From MFD09286-c1 sp963701015 (GTDB taxonomy: Bacteria > Bacteroidota > Bacteroidia > Bacteroidales > DTGW01): DNA of 64,000 nucleotides. The translations under genes were made by a program, and so were the position numbers. Below, one piece after another: positions 18,364-25,904 of the stretch. The stretch's first letter is position 1, and every line of letters begins with the position of its first letter. Location: the NCBI GenBank assembly GCA_963701015.1, contig OY969556.1:1364001-1428000 (forward strand), in the 5' to 3' direction. The notes under the pieces are model-generated. The model did not search any database, was not told the DNA's origin, and saw nothing but the letters and a program-made list of their open reading frames with translations.

Positions 18364-18744
18364 TTAGTCAACAATTTCAATCATCTTGAAAGGCACGCGA
18401 ATGATAGATTCATAGTCTTCGCCAGCTTCCAACATATCCTCATCATCTTCCTCGTAATACCAATTTATAATAACCTCATTTTTAGCTTTATAAATGGCTT
18501 CAAGTTTTTTGAATACATCAAGGATACATTTTGATGAACTTGTGTTAAAATATTCAAGTTGAATATTTACTTTAGTTAAAGCAGCTGGGCCTTTACCATA
18601 TTCTTCGAGCCAGTCAACTAATGGTTTATAAAATTCTATTGAGTTTTCAGGAATTGATCTACCCTTAACTTCAATAAATCCTTGTCCTCCATCAAATTTT
18701 ACATTTGGAGTTTTGGCTGTTCCTTCAATAATCAATGGTTCCAT
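18364..18744 (-). CDS. siaC: SiaC family regulatory phosphoprotein (DUF1987)
   Basis: A 126-residue DUF1987 protein. In Pseudomonas, SiaC is phosphorylated on Thr68 by SiaB and, when unphosphorylated, binds the diguanylate cyclase SiaD. Here YFNTSSSK places Thr exactly at residue 68, and the flanking KTPNVKFD, GRSIPENSIEFYKPLVDWL and IINWYYEEDDEDMLEAGED segments are typical. It lies 22 bases downstream of the SiaB-like kinase gene on the same strand. No SiaD or SiaA phosphatase gene is in the window, so the output partner is unknown. Confidence 0.9.
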   Translation of the reverse strand: MEPLIIEGTAKTPNVKFDGGQGFIEVKGRSIPENSIEFYKPLVDWLEEYGKGPAALTKVNIQLEYFNTSSSKCILDVFKKLEAIYKAKNEVIINWYYEEDDEDMLEAGEDYESIIRVPFKMIEIVD

Positions 18745-18766
18745 ATGCGGTAGTTAAATTTTAACG

Positions 18767-19315
18767 TTAATTTACTTTTACTTCTAAATTAAAAAAACTG
18801 ATTTCAGGGCTATATTCTAAAAAGTGATAATCAAGTTTGTTGCCAGTTTTTCTTGCCATATCCACTAACCCAAGACCTCCACCACCTTTGGCTGATAATT
18901 TCTGATGATTTAAAATAAATTTATACATATCTTTTAATTCATCTGCATTTAAAGAATTAATCTTGTCAATTTTATCCTTTAAATATTTTATTTTATCTGA
19001 TGTTACAAAATTACCTAATGAAACTTTGTAACCATCTTCAAATTTTTGAATAACTAATACACCAAATTTCGAATCAAATTTATCTTTCATTTCGTCCGGC
19101 AGATCATCAACGTGATGAAAAAGATTTTGCAAACCTTCTACCAAAACATTGTACATTTTCTTCTTAACCTTGGCATCTTCGTTAACACTGTCAAGCCTGC
19201 TTTCGATACCTTCCAGAACACTATTTATCCACTCCGTAGAGATACTACCTTTATAGGTCAGCAATACTTCTCCACTGTGGAGTTTGTTATAATAATCATC
19301 AAAATTAAAACCCAT
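18767..19315 (-). CDS. siaB: SiaB family protein kinase
   Basis: A 182-residue protein with a histidine-kinase-like ATPase fold: N box VEGLQNLFHHVDD (Glu, Asn and His in the expected spacing) and G box KGGGGLGLVDMARK. It fits the SiaB family that phosphorylates SiaC. Its start LLTYKGSISTEWINSVLEGIESRL is typical of the family. It is cotranscribed with siaC. In this phylum these proteins replace classical anti-sigma kinases in partner-switching pathways; the signal and output here are unknown. Confidence 0.88.
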   Translation of the reverse strand: MGFNFDDYYNKLHSGEVLLTYKGSISTEWINSVLEGIESRLDSVNEDAKVKKKMYNVLVEGLQNLFHHVDDLPDEMKDKFDSKFGVLVIQKFEDGYKVSLGNFVTSDKIKYLKDKIDKINSLNADELKDMYKFILNHQKLSAKGGGGLGLVDMARKTGNKLDYHFLEYSPEISFFNLEVKVN

Positions 19316-19631
19316 ACAAGTCGTTCTGGTTAGTATGTTTAGCGTTTCTTTTAATCACAACAAATATAACAAAATTATTTCATTCAAAACTATTTTGTCA
19401 ATTTTGCTTCTGTTATTCATTGACTTTTTAAAGCACAAATCACTTGAATGCTATATATTATATACGTTTAACAGTTTTTACATTATTTCCTATAAAAAAC
19501 AGTTATCAAACTTAATAATTGTTTTTTATTTATAACAAAAAAAGAACAAATATTGTCTTTCTAAAATTAGAAATTTTTTAATTACAAAAAATTCAATATT
19601 CAAAAATTATCTGATTTTATTCAATAAAATT
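19316..19631. other. noncoding gap, nothing recognised
   Basis: A 316-base, very AT-rich gap between the siaB start and the 3' end of the ribosylnicotinamide kinase gene. A 66-codon ORF here is low-complexity and unconvincing. I found no clear -7 element, hairpin or RNA gene, though the siaB promoter should lie near 19320-19400. Confidence 0.5.
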
Positions 19632-20174
19632 TTAGATGCAACCTTGTATTAATGTTACAGCTTGTTCAAGACGTTGTTTACCAACACCTGAAATTATTTC
19701 ATAATCAAGTTTAAAATGTTCAAGTTCATTTTGATAAATTTTAAATAATTGCTCACGTTTTTCTCCTCCATTTTCTCTAACTTTGTCTGCAACCCATTGA
19801 ATATCTGTATTACATAGCAGGTATTTTTCAAATTTCGATTCTTTTATAGCGTTATCTATCCAATTTGGGATTTTGTGATAAACTATTTTAAACCAAATTT
19901 TAGTAATTATTAAATCAGTATCGAATAAAATTATTTGAGTTGCATTTGGATATTTTGAATTTATCTGTTCCCATTGCTTTTTTGCAATAGTTTCAACGTC
20001 ATTGTATGAATAACTTCCTTTTAAAGATTCAATGTAATCACGTGCAAATTCTGGTATCCAAATGGTATTAAAATGGTTGGCTAATTGTTGGGCAAGCGTA
20101 GTTTTGCCAGTACATTCCGGTCCAATTATGGCAATTTTTTTTAATTGATTTGAAGTTTGAATTGTTTTTTCCAT
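19632..20174 (-). CDS. NadR-like ribosylnicotinamide kinase / AAA ATPase
   Basis: A 180-residue P-loop kinase equivalent to the C-terminal domain of NadR, which phosphorylates nicotinamide riboside to NMN. Walker A is GPECTGKT, followed by IWIPEFARDYIE, LIIFDTDLIIT and DIQWVADKVRENGG, a series characteristic of the NadR kinase domain. It lacks the adenylyltransferase and repressor domains of enterobacterial NadR. Its 5' end overlaps pnuC by 34 bases, so uptake and phosphorylation of the vitamin are translationally coupled. Confidence 0.88.
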   Translation of the reverse strand: MEKTIQTSNQLKKIAIIGPECTGKTTLAQQLANHFNTIWIPEFARDYIESLKGSYSYNDVETIAKKQWEQINSKYPNATQIILFDTDLIITKIWFKIVYHKIPNWIDNAIKESKFEKYLLCNTDIQWVADKVRENGGEKREQLFKIYQNELEHFKLDYEIISGVGKQRLEQAVTLIQGCI

Positions 20175-20746
20175 TGAATATATCCTATAACAGCTAAAAT
20201 AGTATAAATAGAAAACAGGACTGCCGTTAAGTACAAGTTTTTGTAAATGAATAAACCAATAGAAATGCCATCAATTATAATCCATAGCAACCATTGTTCA
20301 ATCATTTTTTGGGCCAGCATCCAAGTTGCAACAATACTACCTGCTGAAACCAATCCATCACAAAACGGATTCGATGCATTGGTGTAATTTTTCATTACAT
20401 AATAAAGAACGGCAGTTAATACAATAATTGACAATGAAATTCCAAACCATTGTTTTATTTCGGCTTTAATTATTACTATTTGACCGGAATCCTTATTTGT
20501 ACTTTTTCCTTTAAGCCAATGGTACCATCCGTATATGCTTACTACCAGGTAATATACCTGTAATCCCATATCGGCATATAATGTAGATTTTAAGAACACT
20601 GCTATATAGGCTGCAGAAGTTATAATTCCGACAGGCCAAAGCAAAATATTTTGTCGAATTGAAAAGAAAATATATAGTATTCCGGCAATAAATCCAAAAA
20701 GCTCAAAACTATTTGAAATACACCAATTATAAATAAATGCCCACAT
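20141..20746 (-). CDS. pnuC: nicotinamide riboside transporter PnuC
   Basis: A 201-residue polytopic inner-membrane protein with about seven helices of the PnuC/SWEET-like fold. Characteristic are ILYIFFSIRQNILLWPVGI, the YADMGLQVYYLVVSIYGWYHW helix, and the NPFCDGLVSAGSIVATWMLAQKMIEQW half. PnuC moves riboside vitamins by facilitated diffusion, and trapping depends on phosphorylation. The overlapping NadR-type kinase supports nicotinamide riboside rather than thiamine. It follows the S41 protease gene by 12 bases. I see no riboswitch upstream. Confidence 0.92.
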   Translation of the reverse strand: MWAFIYNWCISNSFELFGFIAGILYIFFSIRQNILLWPVGIITSAAYIAVFLKSTLYADMGLQVYYLVVSIYGWYHWLKGKSTNKDSGQIVIIKAEIKQWFGISLSIIVLTAVLYYVMKNYTNASNPFCDGLVSAGSIVATWMLAQKMIEQWLLWIIIDGISIGLFIYKNLYLTAVLFSIYTILAVIGYIQWKKQFKLQIN

Positions 20747-20758
20747 AAGTTTTGGGGT

Positions 20759-22354
20759 TTATTTCCTGGCTTTTTTCACACTATCCCAATTTTTAATCAC
20801 ATTTAAAGCTTGATTAATTAAAGGTTCCCCATCGTTATAAATTTCGAAAAATTCAGTTGAATCCCATAAATCTCTTGCGATATATGCCTTTAGTGTCTTC
20901 ATCATTATAGCTTTGGACACTTTTAATTGCTCATCATTCTTTTTAACGCCTTCTTTATCAGCAAAATTAACTAATTCGTCAAGCACTTTTTGAGTATCGA
21001 ACTTGTTTTTAAAAGATGTAAAATCAGGATAATCTTTTTGAATTGCTTTTCTGTTCTGGTCAATATAATTTAAAACAAATCGGTTTAGTATTCCTTTTCT
21101 TACAATATCGCGATAGTAATCTGAGTAACCTGAAGTATCAAGTGGCACAAATATATCAGGCATAATTCCACCTCCTCCATATACAACCCTTTTTTCAACA
21201 AGCGTATGATATTTCAAAGAATCGGGGAAATGAATACTGTCCCTATTTTCCATTTCACCATTTTTATAGCGGTTCATAAGGTCCTTTTCATATTCGTCCA
21301 CACCTTTATTATATGGTTTTTGTATTAATCTTCCTGAAGGTGTATAATATCTTGCAACGGTAAGTCGTAACATTGAACCATCGGTGAACATAATCGGTCT
21401 TTGCACCAAACCTTTCCCGAAGGAACGTCGTCCAACAATAAATCCGCGATCCCAGTCCTGAATAGCTCCTGAAAGGATTTCACTTGCAGACGCTGAGCCT
21501 TCGTCAATTAAAATTACCAATTTCCCGTTTTCGAAGGTTCCTTTACTGGTTGAATAATATGGTTGTTTTGGACTATGAACACCTTGTGTATAAACAATTA
21601 ATTTATTTTTATCAAGGAACTGATCGGCTAAAAAAACTGCTTCTTCCAAATAACCGCCACCATTATCAGTCAGGTCAAGCACAAGATTTTTAATATGTTG
21701 TTTTTTTAGTGTATCCATGGCATGTTCAAATTCACTGCCAGTGGTTTGTGCAAATCTGTCGAGTTTAATATAACCGGTTTCATTATCAAGCATATAGGAA
21801 GCGTCTATACTGTAAATGGGAATTTTGTCTCGAGTAATTGTAAAATCGATTAAATTTTTTGATCCTCGGCGAAGTATTGAAATTGTTACTTTCGTACCTT
21901 TATTTCCGCGCAAATTAGAGAATACATCTTTATTCGTGATTTTAATTCCGGCAACAGTTTTACCATCAATTTTTATAATTTTGTCACCAGCCATTACCCC
22001 AACTTTTTCTGATGGTCCTCCGGGAATAGTACTTATTATAAATATTGTGTCGTTTAAAATATTGAATGATACTCCAATTCCTTCGAAATTTCCCTGAAGA
22101 GGTTCATTCATTTCTTTTACTTCGGCTGCTGTTAAATATGCTGAATGAGGATCAAGGTCTTTAAGCATTTGAACAATTGCAGATTCCTCAAGCTTTTCCT
22201 GGTTAACTGTATCTACATATAATTCATTAATATATTCTAAAGCCTGATCAAATTTATTAAATGATCTATAAGATGATCGAAAATATTGCGCATTGATATT
22301 ATTTAATCCAATAAATTGAAGTAAAACAAAAAGGGTTAAAAAGGTTTTTTTCAT
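20759..22354 (-). CDS. S41 family C-terminal processing peptidase
   Basis: A 531-residue periplasmic serine protease of the CtpA/Prc type with a signal peptide (1-22). A PDZ domain covers about 85-170 (GIGVSFNILNDTIFIISTIPGGPSEKVGVMAGDKI). The catalytic domain has DLTDNGGGYLEEA, the nucleophile Ser in DEGSASASEIL and the general-base Lys in RRSFGKGLVQ. It cleaves exported proteins near their C-termini. The enzyme looks intact. It is upstream of pnuC with a 12-base gap, probably cotranscribed without a functional link. Confidence 0.94.
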   Translation of the reverse strand: MKKTFLTLFVLLQFIGLNNINAQYFRSSYRSFNKFDQALEYINELYVDTVNQEKLEESAIVQMLKDLDPHSAYLTAAEVKEMNEPLQGNFEGIGVSFNILNDTIFIISTIPGGPSEKVGVMAGDKIIKIDGKTVAGIKITNKDVFSNLRGNKGTKVTISILRRGSKNLIDFTITRDKIPIYSIDASYMLDNETGYIKLDRFAQTTGSEFEHAMDTLKKQHIKNLVLDLTDNGGGYLEEAVFLADQFLDKNKLIVYTQGVHSPKQPYYSTSKGTFENGKLVILIDEGSASASEILSGAIQDWDRGFIVGRRSFGKGLVQRPIMFTDGSMLRLTVARYYTPSGRLIQKPYNKGVDEYEKDLMNRYKNGEMENRDSIHFPDSLKYHTLVEKRVVYGGGGIMPDIFVPLDTSGYSDYYRDIVRKGILNRFVLNYIDQNRKAIQKDYPDFTSFKNKFDTQKVLDELVNFADKEGVKKNDEQLKVSKAIMMKTLKAYIARDLWDSTEFFEIYNDGEPLINQALNVIKNWDSVKKARK

Positions 22355-22379
22355 AACTCTGTAATTAAATTAATTAGGG

Positions 22380-22387
22380 CAAAAGTA
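22380..22387 (-). promoter_or_regulatory. candidate -7 promoter for the S41 peptidase operon
   Basis: On the minus strand TACTTTTG matches TAnnTTTG, 25 bases before the peptidase ATG. A recognisable -33 is lacking. Confidence 0.4.
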
Positions 22388-22441
22388 TGCCAATAAAAAT
22401 AAAATGATTGGTAATGCAAAATGATTTCAATATTTATTGAA

Positions 22442-22837
22442 TTAATTGTATGCAACCAAATTAACAGGAACGTGGGCTATATCTCCCATCTCTTTTCCCG
22501 ATTCAGCCATTTGCGGATCTTCACTATCATATTGCCATGAAATATTCAATGGTACGCCAATTTGATATATAGCGCTTAAAATAATAAAAATCTCAACAAT
22601 TTGTCTGAGTGAAGATGAATTATAATATACTAGTTTGAAGATAATATTTACTTTACTGAAATTTCCTGAAGCTTGTTGAAATAAGTTTTTATAATCTTCC
22701 AACCATTTAAGAATTGGTTCATAAAATTCAATTGCATTTTCAGGTAACGAAAATCCATAAAATTCAAGTACATTGTTGGTTGGGTCTAGAACAATGCCTG
22801 GTGTAAACTTCGTTGATTCTATTCTTAATAATTCCAT
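22442..22837 (-). CDS. second SiaC-like protein (DUF1987) with altered phospho-site
   Basis: A 131-residue paralogue of the SiaC protein at 18364. It shares the frame FTPGIVLDP, GFSLPENAIEFYEPILKWL and ISWQYDSEDPQMAESGKEM. At the phosphorylation position it has YYNSSS (Ser74) where the other paralogue has YFNTSS. It also has a few extra residues before that motif. It stands as a single gene between guaA and the S41 peptidase gene, away from siaB. It may be a second substrate of the same kinase or serve another pathway. Confidence 0.85.
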   Translation of the reverse strand: MELLRIESTKFTPGIVLDPTNNVLEFYGFSLPENAIEFYEPILKWLEDYKNLFQQASGNFSKVNIIFKLVYYNSSSLRQIVEIFIILSAIYQIGVPLNISWQYDSEDPQMAESGKEMGDIAHVPVNLVAYN

Positions 22838-22922
22838 TTTACTATTACTTGCCTTTTATTGTCAGGCTTGGCTGATAAAGATATAAAAAAATACAAATAA
22901 ATTATTACTAATTCAGAAAAAA

Positions 22923-24452
22923 CTATTCCCATTCAATTGTTGCAGGAGGTTTAGAACTAATGTCATAAACCACCCTGTTAACGCCTTTAACTTTATTTAT
23001 AATTTCACCTGAAATTTTTGCTAAAAAATCATAAGGTAAATGAGCCCAATCGGCAGTCATTCCATCAGTAGATGTCACTGCTCTTAGTGCAACAACTTTT
23101 TCATAGGTACGTTCATCACCCATAACACCTACCGATTGAACAGGCAATAAAATTGCACCAGCCTGCCAAATATGATGATATAATTCTGCTGATTTTAATC
23201 CTTCAATAAATATATTATCTACTTCCTGAAGAATAGCAATCTTTTCGGGAGTAATATCTCCTAAAATTCTAATTCCTAAACCAGGACCGGGAAAAGGATG
23301 ACGGTTTAAAAATTGAGGAAGTAATTCAAGTGTGCGCCCAACTTTACGAACTTCATCTTTAAATAATAATCGGAGCGGCTCAATTATTTTCATGTTCATT
23401 TTTTCGGGTAGCCCACCAACATTATGATGTGACTTTATTGTAGCAGAAGGGCCATTTACTGAAACTGATTCAATTACATCAGGATAAATCGTTCCTTGAC
23501 CCAACCATTTGGCATCTTTTATTTTTAATGCCTCAGACTCAAAAACTTCTATAAAACATCGGCCAATTGTTTTTCTTTTTTGTTCAGGTTCTGAAATGCC
23601 TTTCAATTCAGTTAAGAATTTATTTTTTGCATCAATTCCTATTACATTTAAACCTAATTCTTTATAAGAATGAAGAACAGTTTCAAATTCATTTTTCCTG
23701 AGTAATCCATTATCAACGAAAATACAGGTAAGGTTTTTACCAATTGCTTTGTGTAAAAGTAATGCAGCTACTGATGAATCAACGCCGCCTGAAAGTCCAA
23801 GAATAACTTTATCGGTACTAACTTTCGCTTGAATTTCGCTTACCGTAGTTTCAACAAATGATGCTGGAGTCCAGTCTTGTTTGCAACCACATATAGTAAC
23901 AACGAAGTTTTTTAATAAGTCCAATCCTTGCGTTGTATGGTAAACTTCAGGATGAAATTGGATACCATACGTTTCTTCGTTATCAATTTTAAATGCACCA
24001 AATTTTACATCAATTGTACTACCAATAATTTTAAACGATTGTGGTATTGAAATAATGGTATCGGCATGTGACATCCATACCTGAGTATTGTTTGATATAT
24101 CTTTAAATAGCCTGCATGAATTATCCACATATGAAAGATTTGCCCTGCCGTATTCCCTTGAATTCGAAGGTTTAACCTCACCACCAAAAAACTGGGCCAA
24201 ATATTGGGCGCCATAACAAATTCCCAATAATGAAATTTTGCCTTTAAACTGATCTACATCAGGTTTTGGGGCATTGGCATCACGCACAGATGAAGGGCTG
24301 CCCGATAAAATAACACCTTTAATTGATGGATCGGAGTTTGGATATTTATTATATGGTAGGATTTCGCAATAAACATTTAGTTCACGCACTCTTCGGGCTA
24401 TTAATTGGGTATATTGCGAACCAAAATCGAGGATTATTATTTTTTCTGTCAC
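22923..24452 (-). CDS. guaA: GMP synthase (glutamine-hydrolysing)
   Basis: A 509-residue enzyme that aminates XMP to GMP, the last step of guanine nucleotide synthesis. The class I amidotransferase domain has GSQYTQLIARR, nucleophile Cys79 in LGICYGAQ, and the His-Glu pair in GIQFHPEVYH. The PP-loop ATPase motif is LGLSGGVDSSVAALL (about 218-232), followed by the dimerisation domain with HPFPGPGLGIRILG. It ends in the family-typical KPPATIEWE, so the frame is complete. Confidence 0.97.
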   Translation of the reverse strand: MTEKIIILDFGSQYTQLIARRVRELNVYCEILPYNKYPNSDPSIKGVILSGSPSSVRDANAPKPDVDQFKGKISLLGICYGAQYLAQFFGGEVKPSNSREYGRANLSYVDNSCRLFKDISNNTQVWMSHADTIISIPQSFKIIGSTIDVKFGAFKIDNEETYGIQFHPEVYHTTQGLDLLKNFVVTICGCKQDWTPASFVETTVSEIQAKVSTDKVILGLSGGVDSSVAALLLHKAIGKNLTCIFVDNGLLRKNEFETVLHSYKELGLNVIGIDAKNKFLTELKGISEPEQKRKTIGRCFIEVFESEALKIKDAKWLGQGTIYPDVIESVSVNGPSATIKSHHNVGGLPEKMNMKIIEPLRLLFKDEVRKVGRTLELLPQFLNRHPFPGPGLGIRILGDITPEKIAILQEVDNIFIEGLKSAELYHHIWQAGAILLPVQSVGVMGDERTYEKVVALRAVTSTDGMTADWAHLPYDFLAKISGEIINKVKGVNRVVYDISSKPPATIEWE

Positions 24453-24473
24453 TTTTCAAAATTTTACTCACTG

Positions 24474-24481
24474 CAAATATA
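24474..24481 (-). promoter_or_regulatory. candidate -7 promoter for guaA
   Basis: On the minus strand TATATTTG matches TAnnTTTG, 21 bases before the guaA ATG. I see no guanine or PRPP riboswitch-like structure in the short leader. Confidence 0.4.
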
Positions 24482-24589
24482 GGGATAATCAATTTTATTG
24501 AGGATTGAGAAATTAATAAAGTATTAACAAATTACAAGTTTCACTCAATTACTGAAAATGAAATTTGTATCTGAATAAATGAATTGTTT

Positions 24590-25501
24590 TTAAATCTCTA
24601 TTTCAATCCCGTCTTCAGCCATAATTGTATTTTCGAAAATAGTTGATGTTTCTTTTAAGAATTGCGAATCGTCTTTATAACGTGAAGAAAAATGACCAAT
24701 AATTAGCTTCTTAACTTTTGCTAATTGAGCAATTTTTGCAGCTTGTTTGGTTGTAGAATGATAGGTTTTCTTAGCCAGTTTTTCATCTTTTTCCAGAAAA
24801 GTCGTTTCGTGAAATAACAAATCAGCATTTTCAATGAAAGGAATTATTGATTCAGAATATTTGGTGTCGGTACAAAATGCATAAATTTTTGGAGGAGTGG
24901 GAGGACTGGTAAGTTTTTTGTTTGGAATTATTTTGCCTTCTTCAGTAATATAATCTTGTCCATTTTTAATGTTTATAATATCCTTAATTCCTAAATTATA
25001 AAATGAAATATATTCTTTTATTACATTGAGTGGTTTTGTTTTTTCGCGGAAAATAAATCCAACACAGGGAATACGATGTTTAAGTGGTATGGTTGAAATT
25101 TCGAGCTTTTCATCTTCATACAAAAGCTGAGGCTTTTTATTACCAAATGAATGATAAATGATTGGATATTGAATGTCATCTTGGAAAAAGTTGAAATGTG
25201 ATTTTAATATTTCTTCAAGTTTTGGGTTAGCATAGATATTGAGAGCATTTTTACGTCCCAACATGGATAGGGTAGAAATTAATCCAAACAATCCAAATAC
25301 GTGATCGCCATGCAAGTGGCTTATGAAAATATGATTAATTCTAGCGATTTTCTTTTTGTACCTGCGAAGTTGAATTTGTGTGCCCTCGCCACAGTCAATT
25401 AAAAAAAACCGCTCATCATGATTTACAAGATGAGCGGTTAAATTTCTTTTCGATGTGGGTAATGCAGAACTGCTACCCAATATTGTCACATTAAATGACA
25501 T
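24590..25501 (-). CDS. rnz: ribonuclease Z (tRNA 3' endonuclease)
   Basis: A 303-residue metallo-beta-lactamase-fold enzyme that removes 3' trailers from tRNA precursors. The zinc motif HLHGDH is at 62-67. Also visible are the upstream LGSSSALPTSKRN and IDCGEGTQIQLRR, the later FCTDTKYSESI, and the AKKTYHSTTKQAAKIA and IGHFSSRY metal-ligand segments. The length is normal for the short bacterial form. The STAS gene precedes it on the same strand with a 19-base gap, so the two are probably one transcript. Confidence 0.95.
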   Translation of the reverse strand: MSFNVTILGSSSALPTSKRNLTAHLVNHDERFFLIDCGEGTQIQLRRYKKKIARINHIFISHLHGDHVFGLFGLISTLSMLGRKNALNIYANPKLEEILKSHFNFFQDDIQYPIIYHSFGNKKPQLLYEDEKLEISTIPLKHRIPCVGFIFREKTKPLNVIKEYISFYNLGIKDIINIKNGQDYITEEGKIIPNKKLTSPPTPPKIYAFCTDTKYSESIIPFIENADLLFHETTFLEKDEKLAKKTYHSTTKQAAKIAQLAKVKKLIIGHFSSRYKDDSQFLKETSTIFENTIMAEDGIEIEI

Positions 25502-25520
25502 TCATTCGAATTGATTTAGT

Positions 25521-25874
25521 TCACTTTTTATCGTTATCTATAATTAATTCAACTGCCTCATTTACTGATTCAGTAATATTCAGCACTGTGTCAAGCTGAG
25601 AAATAATTATCAACCTTTCAACAGCGTCATTCAAGCCAGTGAGGACAAATTTACCACCCGCATTTTTACATAAGCGATTGGCAACAAGTATTGCACTAAG
25701 TCCGGATGAATCACAGTATCTGCAATTGCTCAAGTCGAGAATGATATTTTTTTCACCATTTCCTGAAATCAGCACTAATTCTGATTTTAAAGAAGGTGCA
25801 ATATGCGTATCAAGTTTCTCTTCAAGAACCTGTATCAGGGTGTGATTCTCCAGTTTTTCAATCTTGAATTCCAT
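25521..25874 (-). CDS. STAS domain protein (anti-sigma factor antagonist type)
   Basis: A 117-residue single STAS domain. The loop that is phosphorylated in SpoIIAA-like antagonists is present as CDSSGLSAI (Ser56/Ser57). In partner switching such proteins release a target when dephosphorylated. No classical anti-sigma kinase or sigma factor is adjacent. SiaB and two SiaC proteins lie 3-7 kb downstream on the same strand and could belong to the same circuit, which is inference. It sits between rpsA and rnz with short gaps. Confidence 0.9.
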   Translation of the reverse strand: MEFKIEKLENHTLIQVLEEKLDTHIAPSLKSELVLISGNGEKNIILDLSNCRYCDSSGLSAILVANRLCKNAGGKFVLTGLNDAVERLIIISQLDTVLNITESVNEAVELIIDNDKK

Positions 25875-25904
25875 TGTAATTAATTTTAGAATTAGATATT
25901 TAGA

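Noticed and set aside
19335..19535. 66-codon ORF between siaB and the kinase gene
   Set aside because: Low-complexity Ile/Leu/Phe/Tyr/Lys composition as expected from AT-rich noncoding DNA; no promoter or neighbour support.
20747..22441. Riboswitch ahead of pnuC
   Set aside because: pnuC starts 12 bases after the S41 peptidase gene, and the operon leader is too short for a known aptamer.
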